From positions 740,978-804,977 of the forward strand of contig NZ_KQ031391.1 of assembly GCF_000966285.1 (NCBI RefSeq): a stretch of DNA of 64,000 nt, given 5' to 3'. Source of the DNA: Pseudofrankia sp. DC12 (GTDB lineage Bacteria; Actinomycetota; Actinomycetes; Frankiales; Frankiaceae). Position 1 is the first letter of the stretch. Every line of letters starts with the position of its first letter. The position numbers and the translations under genes were made by a program. The notes below the pieces were generated by a model that was not told the DNA's origin, searched no databases, and saw nothing but the letters and a program-made list of their open reading frames with translations. This document shows positions 40,817 through 49,379 of the stretch, piece after piece.

Positions 40817-40915
40817 ACCGGCGCCGCTCTCGACGGAGACCAATTTCAGGTTGGGGAACCGGTCGAACATCCGGGAGTACGCGCTGTTGAGCAGCAGCCG
40901 GGAATGGTTCTCATT
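40817..40915 (-). pseudogene. Fragment of an amidohydrolase-2 family gene
   Basis: A minus-strand frame reads NENHSRLLLNSAYSRMFDRF followed by PNLKLVSVESGAG, the conserved segment of metal-dependent amidohydrolases (pattern 'FDRFPxLKxVSVESGxGW'). Codon third positions are almost all G/C. The sequence then runs into the tandem repeats at 40701-40772, and no start, remaining TIM barrel or metal motifs are found. A short fossil of a deleted gene. Confidence 0.6.
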
Positions 40916-40941
40916 GACGAAAGAAGGCCGTTGTCGCCACG

Positions 40942-41638
40942 ATGGGCGACGTGCTGGCCGAGCCCATGGTGCGACGGACGAAGACAAGCGCGGTCGTCGT
41001 CGAGTACGTCCACCGCGAGATCTTCGACGGGCGGCTGCGCGCCGGCGACCGGGTCGACGTCGAACGGATCGGCGCTGCCCTCGACGTGAGCCCCACCCCG
41101 GTCCGCGAGGCCCTCGTCTGCTCGAACGCGACGGCCTGGTCGCGACCCGGGTGCACCGCGCGGCGTCCGTGCAGCATTTCGACGCCCGCACGCTGCGCGC
41201 GGACTTCCACGTCCTCGGCCTGCTCGGCGGCGTGGCGGCCGCGCGAGCCGCGATGAACCGTGACCCGGTCGTCCTCGCCCAACTGCGGGGCCTCCTCGAT
41301 GAGCTGGCGGCCGGCGACCCCACGCCCGATCGAAGCCACGACCTGGCCGCCGAGATCGTCCGCGTCCAGCACGAGGCCGGCGCGACGCCCCGCCTGCTCG
41401 CCGAGCTGCGCGGGCTGGGCGGCTTCCTGGAGTGGGCGGCCCGTCAGAGCGACCGGCGCGGCCATAGCGACCTCGTCGACGCCCACCGGCGCGTCATCGA
41501 CGCCATCGCCGCCGGCGAGACCAGCGGGCCTCCACGGCCAGGCTCGCGGATGCCCGGGCCGCCGCCGAAGCGCTGATCCGCGAGCTGACCCGGCGCGGCG
41601 TGCTGCGCGCCGACGGCACCAACGCCGCGACCCCCTGA
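40942..41638 (+). pseudogene. GntR-family regulator, twice frameshifted
   Basis: FadR-subfamily GntR regulator. The first part (from ATG 40942) gives the winged helix VEYVHREIFDGRLRAGDRVD with SPTPVREAL, then a one-base loss near 41117 switches frame; the continuation LLERDGLVATRVHRAASVQH and the FCD-domain helices (LVDAHRRVIDAIAAG) follow. A second loss near 41530 switches again into STARLADARAAAEALIRELT and the natural stop TGA at 41636-41638. Each shift needs one base restored. Either a true pseudogene or assembly errors; the adjacent fossil and repeats favour decay. Confidence 0.8.
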
Positions 41639-41701
41639 GCTGATCCGCCGCCGGGCCCCACGGCCGCGGGGCGCGCGGCGCCGCCGGCCGGGCCGCGGCG
41701 G

Positions 41702-42514
41702 CTAGCGCAGGCGCGTGCCGCTGATGACGACCGCGATCACGTCCGCGGCGGCGATCGCCATCGCGACACGGAAGGCCTGGCGGTCGTTCGGCCGCAGGCC
41801 GAAGGCCACGGTCAGCGCGGCCACGGCGACCAGCACGGCCACCCGCCAGGCGCTGACGCCCGCGGGGCCGAGCAGGGCGACGACCGAGCCCGCCACGAGC
41901 AGCAGCACGGCCGACCAGCGCGCCCCACCGACTCCGACGCGGTGCGGCAGCCCCTGAATCCCGGTCCACTCGTCCGTCGCCAGGTCGGGCAGCGTGTTCG
42001 CGAAGTGCGCGCCGCACCCGAGCAGGGCCCCGGCGAGCGGCAGCCACCAGGGCGGCAGCGGGTGGCCCGCCAGCCCGAGCACGACGAAGGTGGGCAGCAG
42101 CCCGAACGAGACCGCATAGGGCAGCACCGACAGCGGCGTGGCCTTGAGCCCGAGGTTGTACGCCCAGGCGCTCGCGACCGCCGCGAGGTGGGCCCAGCCC
42201 GCCGGTGAGCCCGACCAGAAGGAAAGCGGCACGCACGCGAGGAACGCGCCCGCGGCGCCGCGGGCGACCAGCGCGGGCCGCACGCCGCCGGCGACGATCG
42301 GCTTCTCGGCCCGCCCGCCGGTCTCGTCCCGCCGACGGTCGATGAAGTCGTTGCTCCAGCCGACCGACAGCTGGCCCGCCAGGACCGCCGCGGCGACCGC
42401 CACCACACCCACGGCGGCCCGCCCGACGGAGATCGCCAGCGCCGTGGCGAACAACGTCACCGCGACGGTCGGCTCCGGATGACAGGCCCGCACCAGCGCG
42501 CCGAACCGCCTCAT
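41702..42514 (-). CDS. UbiA-family prenyltransferase
   Basis: Integral membrane prenyltransferase of 270 residues with eight or nine helices. The two Asp-rich metal sites are present: SNDFIDRRRDETGGRAEKPI (NDxxDxxxD) near residue 55 and DLATDEWTGIQGLPHRVG near 177. The relatives at this length include menaquinone and homogentisate-type enzymes and secondary-metabolite transferases. It stands alone on the minus strand, with 275 bases to the dehydrogenase gene. Substrate unknown; the neighbours (dehydrogenase, ProB-like kinase, ABC transporter) may be parts of an old biosynthetic locus (inference). Confidence 0.88.
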   Translation of the reverse strand: MRRFGALVRACHPEPTVAVTLFATALAISVGRAAVGVVAVAAAVLAGQLSVGWSNDFIDRRRDETGGRAEKPIVAGGVRPALVARGAAGAFLACVPLSFWSGSPAGWAHLAAVASAWAYNLGLKATPLSVLPYAVSFGLLPTFVVLGLAGHPLPPWWLPLAGALLGCGAHFANTLPDLATDEWTGIQGLPHRVGVGGARWSAVLLLVAGSVVALLGPAGVSAWRVAVLVAVAALTVAFGLRPNDRQAFRVAMAIAAADVIAVVISGTRLR

Positions 42515-42789
42515 AGCCGCAAGCGTCGCAGACCGCCCCGGCCCACATAACCCAGTCCCCGCGGACAGACGGTCCCGCGTCAGGCGCGCCCGCCCGTGCC
42601 CAGGATGCCGGTCGCCGATCTGGCCCTGGCGTGGTCGTGATCAGGGCGTGCCTGAAACCACCCGAAGGCCAAGACGACGGTCACCCGCACGAAGGTGACG
42701 GTGCGCGACCGGGCCCCAAAGGGACCAGCGGTCTGGCGTCCCGGCGACCTGCGGCGGCGTGGCTGGTGGCTGGACGGCGGGGACCGGCG

Positions 42790-43899
42790 TCAGCCGGCCT
42801 GGCCGGTCACCGGCCGGTTACGGTAGCGCTCGACCAGCTCACGGGCGCCGGGCTGCATCCGCACTGGCGGGAGACCGCGCGCGAGCAGCAGGAGGTCGTC
42901 GCGGACCATCTCGCCGATCTCCCGGAACGCGGCCGGAATGCCGCCGGCCCGATGCCCGGACAGCACGAGTCCGTCGAGCGCCCGGGCCGGATGGTCCAGA
43001 GCGAGTGGTTCCTCGGGCCAGACGTCGACCGCCGCCATCAGGTGACCTCCCGCCACACGTTCGAGCAGGGCCTCGTAATCGACCACCGGGGCTCGGCTGA
43101 CCAGGACGAGCCGGGCGCCGAGCGGCGCCAGGGCCAGCTCGGCGGCCCCGAGCAGGTGCCTGTTCTCCGTTGTCGCCGCCGCGAGCACGAACAGGAACTG
43201 GCTCCGGCTCACCGTCTCGTCCAGGCTCGCCGGCGCCAGGCCGCGCTCGCGCAGCACCGAGGCCGGCAGCCACGGGTCGTACACCCGAATCGTCGGTCGG
43301 AACGGAGCGAGCAGCGGGTGCAGCGCACGTCCCAGGCTGCCGAACCCGAGGAGGCCGATATCGGCGCCGCGCAGCAGCACTCCCCTCGACCCGCCGTACG
43401 TCACCCGGCCCTCCTCGCCTGCCCGGAAGGCCCGGTCCTCCCGGCTGATGCCGCGGGCAAGGTCGAGCGCGAGCCCGAGGGCGTACTCGGCGACCGGTTG
43501 CGCGAACGCCGGGCCGGCGGACAGGACGTGGATCCCTCGCTCGAAACAGGCCCGGTAGTCGACGTTCGGCAGGAAGTTGCCCTCGACGTTGAGCACCGCC
43601 CGCAGCCGGGGCGCCCGCGCGATCCGCTCCCTTGGCAGCGCCGGCTGCCCCACGATCGCGAACACCTCCGGCAGTGCCACGTCGAGCAGCTCCTCGTCCG
43701 CGACGCGATCGATCCCCGGGAGATCGACGATCTGGAAGACCTGATCCAGCTCGGCGCGCGCAGCGGCGTCGAACAGCTCGTCGTGGCGACGCGGCGCGGG
43801 CCGCAGCACGACGATCGGCCGCCCGCCCGAGCCGGCCGGAGCCCCGGTCCCGAGACCGAGACCGCCGGCCCCCGCCACGTCCACCAGACGATCTTTCAT
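42790..43899 (-). CDS. D-isomer-specific 2-hydroxyacid dehydrogenase
   Basis: NAD-dependent dehydrogenase of about 369 residues, related to hydroxypyruvate/phosphoglycerate dehydrogenases. Rossmann motif GLLGFGSLGRALHPLLAPF, LVLVSRAPVVDYEAL and the C-terminal VDVWPEEPLALDHPARALDGLVLSGHRAGG with catalytic His. The catalytic Glu/Arg positions lie in the expected places. The N-terminal 30 residues (DVAGAGGLGLGTGAPAGSGG) are Gly-rich and unusual. A 17-base tandem repeat has duplicated its ribosome-binding site and start. It is divergent from the ProB-like gene (44010). Confidence 0.88.
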   Translation of the reverse strand: MKDRLVDVAGAGGLGLGTGAPAGSGGRPIVVLRPAPRRHDELFDAAARAELDQVFQIVDLPGIDRVADEELLDVALPEVFAIVGQPALPRERIARAPRLRAVLNVEGNFLPNVDYRACFERGIHVLSAGPAFAQPVAEYALGLALDLARGISREDRAFRAGEEGRVTYGGSRGVLLRGADIGLLGFGSLGRALHPLLAPFRPTIRVYDPWLPASVLRERGLAPASLDETVSRSQFLFVLAAATTENRHLLGAAELALAPLGARLVLVSRAPVVDYEALLERVAGGHLMAAVDVWPEEPLALDHPARALDGLVLSGHRAGGIPAAFREIGEMVRDDLLLLARGLPPVRMQPGARELVERYRNRPVTGQAG

Positions 43900-43926
43900 C
43901 TCACTCCGTCTTTCATCTCACTCCGT
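43893..43926 (-). repeat. 17-bp tandem duplication of RBS and start codon
   Basis: Two perfect 17-base copies (43893-43909 and 43910-43926). On the minus strand each copy reads ACGGAGTGAGATGAAAG, containing a GGAG-type ribosome-binding site and an ATG. Translation from the upstream ATG (43916) gives MKDGVR and stops at a TGA that overlaps the true ATG (43899) as ATGA. Confidence 0.9.
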
Positions 43927-44009
43927 ATCTGTCATGACGGGCTGGCCACCAATGGTCGCTCGCACGCCGGGTTTGATGGAGACCGTCAGGCCACGAGGAG
44001 CAGCCGAGG

Positions 44010-45326
44010 ATGAAGATCCTGGTCGTCAAGCTGGGTTCGAGCTCTGTCACGCGCGCGAGCGGCCCGGACCCCCGGCTGCTCACGAACACGCTCGATTCCG
44101 CTCTGGAGGCGCACGGCCTCGGCTGGGGTGTCGTGATCGTCTCGTCCGGGGCCGTGTCGTCCGGCACGGCCCATCTGGCCAGGACCGGGGTACCGGAGTT
44201 CAGCGGCCGGCTCGCGGCGGCGGTCGGGCAGCCCTATCTGCTCGCGATCTACCGGTCCGTCGCCGACATGTCCGGGCGCAACGTCGCGCAGATCCTGCTG
44301 GCCGACCAGGACCTGCGCAATCCGCGCAAGATGGCCGTCATCGCACAGGTGCTGCGTGAGTCCGTCGAGAACGGCGTCATCCCGATCGTCAACGGGAACG
44401 ACGCGACCGACGAGGCCGCCTCGGACAACGACGCGATCGCGGCCGGTGTCGCGGTGATGACGGGCGCGGACAAGCTCCTGCTGCTCACGGACGTGGACGG
44501 GGTCTACGAGCACTCGCCGGCGGTCGACGGGGCGCCGATCCCCGAGATCAATGCCCATGAGATCCATGAGGTGACCACCTACCGCGGCGGCACCGGACGG
44601 GGCGGCATGCGCTCCAAGGTCCGGGCCGCCGAGCTGGCCGCCCACAACGGGATCGAAACCATGATCGCCAGCGCGCGCCGACCGAGCGCGGTCATCGACT
44701 TCATCAAGGACGAACCGCGTGGGACGCGGGTGCGGCCGACCAACAAAAGGTTCGACGCCGACAGGCGGTGGATCGCCGGCGTGGCGGTCAGTCACGGCGC
44801 GCTCGTCGTGAACCTCGCGGCCGAGACCGGCATCGGCTGGGGGTCGAGCCTGTTCGCCTCCGGGATCAAACGGGTCCGCGGCACCTTCCGGCCCGGCGAC
44901 GTGGTGGACATCGTCAGCCCGCAGGGACGGCTGCTCGGGCGTGGGGTCTCCCGGACCTCGGCGCTGCTCGTGGAGCTGGTCCGCTCCATGAGCATCGAGG
45001 AGATCGCCCTGGTCCTGGTTGGCGTACTGCGCCGGTTCGCCGATGCCGGGACCCAGCTCGCCGCGACGAGCCCGGCGCGACCGGTCGTCCGCAACGCTCT
45101 GGCGAGGCTGGACCGCATGAGCCGCGAGAACATCCGGACGCTCGCGATCGAGATCCTCACGCTCTATCCCTCGGCGGCCGTGGCGGCGGTGCTGCCGAAC
45201 GGGCAGCGGACCGCGTCGGACCGGCTTCTCGAGCGATTCGTCCACCTCGTCGGCGATCTCAGCTTCGTCGACCGCTCCCGTCTGGTGGTCTACCACCCCT
45301 TCCCGCCCAGCCCGGCGACCGACTGA
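44010..45326 (+). CDS. Glutamate 5-kinase-like protein with PUA and extra C-terminal domain
   Basis: Protein of 438 residues. The amino-acid-kinase domain has the nucleotide loop MKILVVKLGSSSVT, VVIVSSGAVSSGTAHL, IPIVNGNDATDEAASDNDAI and the GGTGRGGMRSKVRAAELAAHNGIETMI motif of ProB. A PUA domain follows (residues about 255-335, LVVNLAAETGIGWGSSLFASGIKRVRG). After that comes an additional helical domain of about 95 residues (SIEEIALVLVGVLRRFADAG onward) not present in normal ProB. The usual proBA partners are not here. It may phosphorylate glutamate or a related acid in a special pathway. ATG 44010 has GAGGAG about 8 bases upstream (43997-44002). Confidence 0.8.
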   Translation: MKILVVKLGSSSVTRASGPDPRLLTNTLDSALEAHGLGWGVVIVSSGAVSSGTAHLARTGVPEFSGRLAAAVGQPYLLAIYRSVADMSGRNVAQILLADQDLRNPRKMAVIAQVLRESVENGVIPIVNGNDATDEAASDNDAIAAGVAVMTGADKLLLLTDVDGVYEHSPAVDGAPIPEINAHEIHEVTTYRGGTGRGGMRSKVRAAELAAHNGIETMIASARRPSAVIDFIKDEPRGTRVRPTNKRFDADRRWIAGVAVSHGALVVNLAAETGIGWGSSLFASGIKRVRGTFRPGDVVDIVSPQGRLLGRGVSRTSALLVELVRSMSIEEIALVLVGVLRRFADAGTQLAATSPARPVVRNALARLDRMSRENIRTLAIEILTLYPSAAVAAVLPNGQRTASDRLLERFVHLVGDLSFVDRSRLVVYHPFPPSPATD

Positions 45327-45353
45327 TCTGTGTGCCGGCGGCCGGTCCGGTGG

Positions 45354-46208
45354 TCAGCGGCGGGCGGCGTAGATCCGGCGGACGACGTCCTCGATGTCAG
45401 GTTCCTCGACGGTGAAGTCGAGGACCTCGGCCCGCTCGGCGACCGCCGCGAAGACCCTGGCGGCGGTGGTCGCCTCCGCGTCGAACGCGAGCCGCTGGCG
45501 CAGGCCGTGCGCCTCGCTGGACAGATGGCGGGTCGCGGGGATCCCGGCCAGATCCGGCGATGGCTCTGAGAGGTCGAGGACGAGTACCCGCTCGGCGCCG
45601 GTGGTCCGCCCGAGGCCAGCCAGGTCACCGTCGTACGCCAGCCGGCCGCGGTCGATGACGAGAACCCGGTCGCACAGCCGCTCGACGTCGCCCATGTCGT
45701 GGGTGGTCAGCAGCAGCGTCGTACCGTGGGTGCGCCGTTCGGCGATGAGGAACTCCCGCAGCCGCTGCTTGGACAGGACGTCGAGGCCGATCGTGGGCTC
45801 GTCGAGGATGACCAGCCGGGGAGCGTGCAGCAGCGCGGCCGCGACCTCGGCACGCATCCGCTGGCCCAGGGAGAGCTGACGGACCGGGGTGGCGAGGAAG
45901 TCGGCCAGCTCCAGGCACTCGACCAGCTCGTCGGTCCGGGCCCGCTCGGTAGCGGCGGTCAGGCTGTGGATGGCGGCCAGGATGCGGAACGACTCGCGCG
46001 CCGGAAGGTCCCACCACAGCTGGGACCGCTGCCCGAACACGACCCCCAAAGGCTGTGCCGGCACGACCGCGTGCATGCCGTTGCGCCACCCTGACCACGG
46101 CCGGTCGCGCCCGTTCTCCCGCCGCTCGGCAACAACAACAGGTGGCGGTGTCGACTCACCTTCAGCAAAGGCGGCCGACACCTCCGCCAGCGCGCCGTCC
46201 ATGATCAT
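45354..46208 (-). pseudogene. ABC transporter ATP-binding protein, lacking Walker A
   Basis: ATPase of the ABC-2 (DUF990-linked) type: Q-loop segment LGVVFGQRSQLWWDLPARES, signature RQLSLGQRMRAEVAAALL, Walker B LVILDEPTIGLDVLS, H-loop THDMGDVERLCDRVLVI, and a C-terminal domain. The first 70-80 residues, which should carry Walker A (GPNGAGKST), are replaced by an unrelated stretch MIMDGALAEVSAAFAEGEST. The N-terminus has evidently been lost in a rearrangement, so the protein cannot bind ATP normally. The permease genes at 47520-48629 are its probable partners. Confidence 0.7.
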
Positions 46209-46341
46209 GATTGGCCGGGCCGCCCTGGGCTAAGCTGTGCACTCTAGGTACCCCGACATCACCGGTGAAGCGGGCCTGGCGAAGGCTGTGGCTGATGTCA
46301 GACTGCGATGGTCACATCGTTCCTTGGAGAGGACACCGTAA

Positions 46342-46455
46342 GTGGCGCGAACGCTAGTGCGTGATCTGGCCGCGCACATCAACCAGTCTGTGACGATTTA
46401 TGGCTGGGTCGATACCGCGCGTCTGCAGCGAAGCGGCGGCATCAAACGGTCGTAG
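46342..46455 (+). pseudogene. 5' stub of an aspartyl-tRNA synthetase-like gene
   Basis: The frame opens with GTG 46342 (GGAGAGG at 46326-46332) and encodes MARTLVRDLAAHINQSVTIY followed by GWVDTARLQR, which matches the N-terminal OB-fold of class IIb aspartyl/asparaginyl-tRNA synthetases. After 30 codons it enters the IS30 left end and stops at TAG 46455. The rest of the gene is absent from the window. It may have been a second, nondiscriminating or resistance-type synthetase (inference). Confidence 0.6.
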
Positions 46456-47519
46456 CGACGCCCCGATAGGATGATCGCGATGGTGTCGAGGGGCTGGATG
46501 GTGGATGGGCGTACGGGAGCGGTTGACGGTGGAGGACCGCGAGGTCATCTCGCGGGAGTTGAGTCAGGAGCGTTCGGCTCGGTATATCGCCGCTGTGCTC
46601 GGTCGTCATCATTCGGGGATCTCCCGGGAGATCGAGCGTAACGGCGGTGCCGCGGCGTATCGGGCGGTGGATGCGCAGGCACGGTGTGATCTGATGTGCG
46701 CCCGCCCGAAGGAACGGAAACTCGTCGCGTCGAAGGAGCTGCACGACGCGGTGAACACCGGCCTGGTCGAGAAGTGGTCGCCGAAGCAGATCAGCGAGAG
46801 ACTGCGCACGGACTTTCCCGACGACGAGAGCATGCGCGTGAGCCACGAAACAATCTACGAGTGCCTCTACCTCCAGGCGCGCGGCGAGCTGCGGACGGAA
46901 CTGAAGATCGCGCTGCGTAAGGGCCGGGCCAGGCGGGTCAACCGGTCGCGCAGCACCCTGACCAGGGGCGGGATCGTCGGCATGGTCAACATCAGCGAGC
47001 GGCCGAAGGAGGCCGAGGACCGCGCCGTCCCCGGTTTCTGGGAGGGCGACCTGATCATCGGGAAGGGCAACGAGTCGCAGATCGCCACGCTGGTCGAGCG
47101 CACGACCCGGTTCGTGATGTTGGTGCGAATACCGTACGACCGTAACGCCGACAAGGTCGCCTACCTGCTGGGCAAGAAGATGGAGACCCTGCCCGAGTTC
47201 ATGCGGAACTCGGTGACCTGGGACCAGGGAAAGGAGATGGCCCGGCACGCCGATTTCACCGTCCGCACCGGTATTCCCGTGTATTTCTGCGACCCGCACT
47301 CACCGTGGCAGCGCGGCTCGAACGAGAACACCAACGGGTTGCTGCGCCAGTACTTCCCGAAGGGCACAGACCTGTCCTTGCACACGCAGGAAGAACTTGA
47401 TATGGTGGCCACGCAGCTGAATGGGCGGCCACGGCAGACGCTCAAATGGGCGACGCCGCTCGAGGTCTTTACCGAGCTGCTGGAAAGTCATGTGTCGCCA
47501 TGACCGCTTGATTCCGCCG
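46434..47519 (+). mobile_element. IS30-family insertion sequence
   Basis: About 1.09 kb element with terminal inverted repeats of about 26 bases: the left end begins CGGCGGCATCAAACGGTC and the right end, read inward, CGGCGGAATCAAGCGGTC. One transposase gene fills it. Codon third positions are less GC-rich than in neighbouring genes, a mark of recent arrival. The left flank is the cut AspRS-like gene, the right flank a cut permease gene; I see no matching short target duplication, so the insertion was probably followed by a deletion or inversion. Confidence 0.85.
46505..47503 (+). CDS. IS30-family transposase
   Basis: DDE transposase of 332 residues. N-terminal HTH LTVEDREVISRELSQERSAR and SGISREIERNGGAAAYRAVD are typical of IS30. 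The catalytic triad is present: Asp in FWEGDLIIGKGNESQIATLV, Asp in SVTWDQGKEMARHADF, and Glu in DPHSPWQRGSNENTNGLLRQ, with YFPKGTDLSLHTQEELDMVA after it. Intact, so the element may be mobile. GTG/ATG choice: the ATG at 46505 is the first in-frame start within the element. Confidence 0.94.
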   Translation: MGVRERLTVEDREVISRELSQERSARYIAAVLGRHHSGISREIERNGGAAAYRAVDAQARCDLMCARPKERKLVASKELHDAVNTGLVEKWSPKQISERLRTDFPDDESMRVSHETIYECLYLQARGELRTELKIALRKGRARRVNRSRSTLTRGGIVGMVNISERPKEAEDRAVPGFWEGDLIIGKGNESQIATLVERTTRFVMLVRIPYDRNADKVAYLLGKKMETLPEFMRNSVTWDQGKEMARHADFTVRTGIPVYFCDPHSPWQRGSNENTNGLLRQYFPKGTDLSLHTQEELDMVATQLNGRPRQTLKWATPLEVFTELLESHVSP

Positions 47520-47833
47520 TCCAGGGTGCCGGCGCGCAGGTAGACGGGCAGGTTGTCACAATGACCGACGGCCAGGTCGGCGACCGAGAAGGCCAGGTCG
47601 GCCAGGCCGAACACGAGCAGGATCTGGTGGAACTCCAGACCGCCGAGCCGGGTCACCGCGTGGAAGAGCACCCAGACCTCGGCCAGCTCGACCAACGCCG
47701 CCAGCAGCGAGCTCACCAGGTCGAGCGCGAAGTTCGACCGGTAGGACGTCTGGGACCGCACCCGGGAGGCGAGCACCATCCGATAGGGCCGTAGCCGGGT
47801 CCGCGGAAGGTCGGCTGTCTGCGCCGCAGCCAC
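47520..47833 (-). pseudogene. ABC-2 permease (second subunit), cut by the IS
   Basis: Starts at GTG 47833 with PRTRLRPYRMVLASRVRSQT and continues through VWVLFHAVTRLGGLEFHQIL and FGLADLAFSVADLAVGHCDN to VYLRAGTLD, then runs into the IS right end. About 104 of an expected 265 residues remain. It overlaps the reading-through end of the first permease. Family: ABC-2 permease DUF990, usually paired with a first permease and an ATPase. Confidence 0.75.
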
Positions 47834-48629
47834 CCTGCACCTCCAGGCGGCGCCGGCCGGCCCGGGTCAGCACCTGGCCGAGTCCGGCGACGCCGACCAG
47901 CCAGCCGACCTGTACCGCGAGCAGCCCCAGCGCGCCGGCGAGATCGACCCGACCCGCGAGGACGTCGATGGGGTACATCATCATCGACGGGAACGGCGTG
48001 GCCTCGGCGATGACCAACAGCCAGCGCGGAAACAGCCCGATGGGAACGAACAGCCCGGCCAGAAATCCCGAGATGACCATGTAGAAGACCTGCAGGCCCC
48101 GGGTCTCCACCAGCCAGAACCCAGCGACCCCGACCAGGTAGGCAGTCCCCACGGAGATCACGATCCCGAGCAGCAGGCTGCCGGCACCGAGTGGATAGGC
48201 CGCGAGCGAGCCCGGCGGCACCATGCCGACGAAGACGCCGATCACGAGCATCGGGATCCCGCGCGGAATCAGCGCGAACATGGATCGCCCGACCTCGGTC
48301 ACGATCTCGGCGGCCCGCACGTCGAGCGGGCGCAGGAAGTCGACCGCGACCCGACCATCCTTGATCCGTTCGGCGATGTCCGTGCGGCCGTTGAGGTTGA
48401 GTGAGCCGAGCATCGCCTGGGAGAGCCAGATGTAGGTGCTCATCCGCCCGACGTCGTACCCGGCCAGCTCACCGCCTGCCGCGTGCACCGTCGCGACGAG
48501 CACCGCCACCTTCAGCAGGCCGAACGTCGCGTTCGCCACCACCCCGCCGACCGCCGCGAGCCGATAGGTGGACTGGCGCCGGAACCCGGCCCCCAGTAAC
48601 CGCCAGTAGACCCGAGCAATCCCACGCAT
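47556..48629 (-). CDS. ABC-2 permease (first subunit), stop codon lost
   Basis: Six-helix permease of the DUF990 type starting MRGIARVYWRLLGAGFRRQS (ATG 48629). Conserved residues: FVGMVPPGSLAAYPLGAG, YLVGVAGFWLVETRGLQVFYMVISGFL, LFPRWLLVIAEATPFPSMMMYPIDVLAG. Homologues end RRLEVQGG-stop; here QGG (about 47829) is followed by Cys instead of a stop and the frame runs 90 codons further, out of phase over the second permease gene. The membrane part is complete, but the transporter as a whole is broken. Confidence 0.75.
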   Translation of the reverse strand: MRGIARVYWRLLGAGFRRQSTYRLAAVGGVVANATFGLLKVAVLVATVHAAGGELAGYDVGRMSTYIWLSQAMLGSLNLNGRTDIAERIKDGRVAVDFLRPLDVRAAEIVTEVGRSMFALIPRGIPMLVIGVFVGMVPPGSLAAYPLGAGSLLLGIVISVGTAYLVGVAGFWLVETRGLQVFYMVISGFLAGLFVPIGLFPRWLLVIAEATPFPSMMMYPIDVLAGRVDLAGALGLLAVQVGWLVGVAGLGQVLTRAGRRRLEVQGGCGADSRPSADPATALSDGARLPGAVPDVLPVELRARPGELAAGGVGRAGRGLGALPRGDPARRSGVPPDPARVRPGRPGLLGRRPGRRSL

Positions 48630-48734
48630 TGGACGCCAAAGGCTATGTGTCGCCGCAAGTCTTGTGCAACTCCGGCAACCACCCAGGCCGTGCCGGAACC
48701 CCGGCGCTCACCCGGCCGTCGCTCCCGTCGGGGT

Positions 48735-49298
48735 TCACTGGGCGATGCGCTGACCTCGATCCGGCACGGGAGACCAGGCCCGGGCAAGCTCGGCGAGCAC
48801 GGCCTGGGCGTGCCGGAGCTGGCCGAGCTCGTAGGCCCGGGCCTCCCCCGGCGTCACCCCGCCGCCGTGCAGCCCGGTGAGGGGTACGGGCTCCAGCGCG
48901 AGCAGCGCGATGATCGCGCGCCGGTACTCGGCCAGCAGTCTGGCCCGTTCGCCGGCCGCGACGTCCGCGTGCTGGGTGTCGCCCTGAGCAGGGCCAGCCG
49001 GCCCGGACGGGGGCGCGGCGACGGGACGGCCACGTCGGTCCGGCCCGGCGGGCCCGGTCGCGCCGCCGGCCACCGGGCACTCGCCCACTCGCGGTGGGCC
49101 GGGCACGGCGACGGGACGGCGCCCGCCCCAGGCCGGGCCCGCACCGGCGGCCAGCCCGGCGCCGGCAAGCGGGGTACGGCTGGCGGGGTCGGCCGGGCAG
49201 CCGGTGTCGAAGACGATCGGGCTGATGACGTGGCGGCCGAGCTCATGTCGGTACACAAAGGCGGCGGCGGCCTCGGCGGACTCGAACGCGACGATCAC
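48735..49298 (-). CDS. Hypothetical protein with Pro/Gly/Ala-rich middle
   Basis: Unrecognised protein. From GTG 49298 it encodes 187 residues: a short beta/alpha start VAFESAEAAAAFVYRHELGR followed by HVISPIVFDTG, a low-complexity middle (residues about 40-105), and a C-terminal helical part (ERARLLAEYRRAIIALLALE, GVTPGEARAYELGQLRHAQA). The same frame continues 23 codons upstream with coding bias to a CTG (49367) that has GGGAGG 6 bases before it, so translation may really start there (adding SPPDQLFAVVALAEDD). No function can be given. Confidence 0.6.
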   Translation of the reverse strand: MIVAFESAEAAAAFVYRHELGRHVISPIVFDTGCPADPASRTPLAGAGLAAGAGPAWGGRRPVAVPGPPRVGECPVAGGATGPAGPDRRGRPVAAPPSGPAGPAQGDTQHADVAAGERARLLAEYRRAIIALLALEPVPLTGLHGGGVTPGEARAYELGQLRHAQAVLAELARAWSPVPDRGQRIAQ

Positions 49299-49379
49299 CC
49301 TCGCGGCCTCGGGTTGATCGTCCTCGGCGAGGGCGACGACGGCGAACAGCTGGTCTGGCGGGCTCAGCTGGTACCTCCC

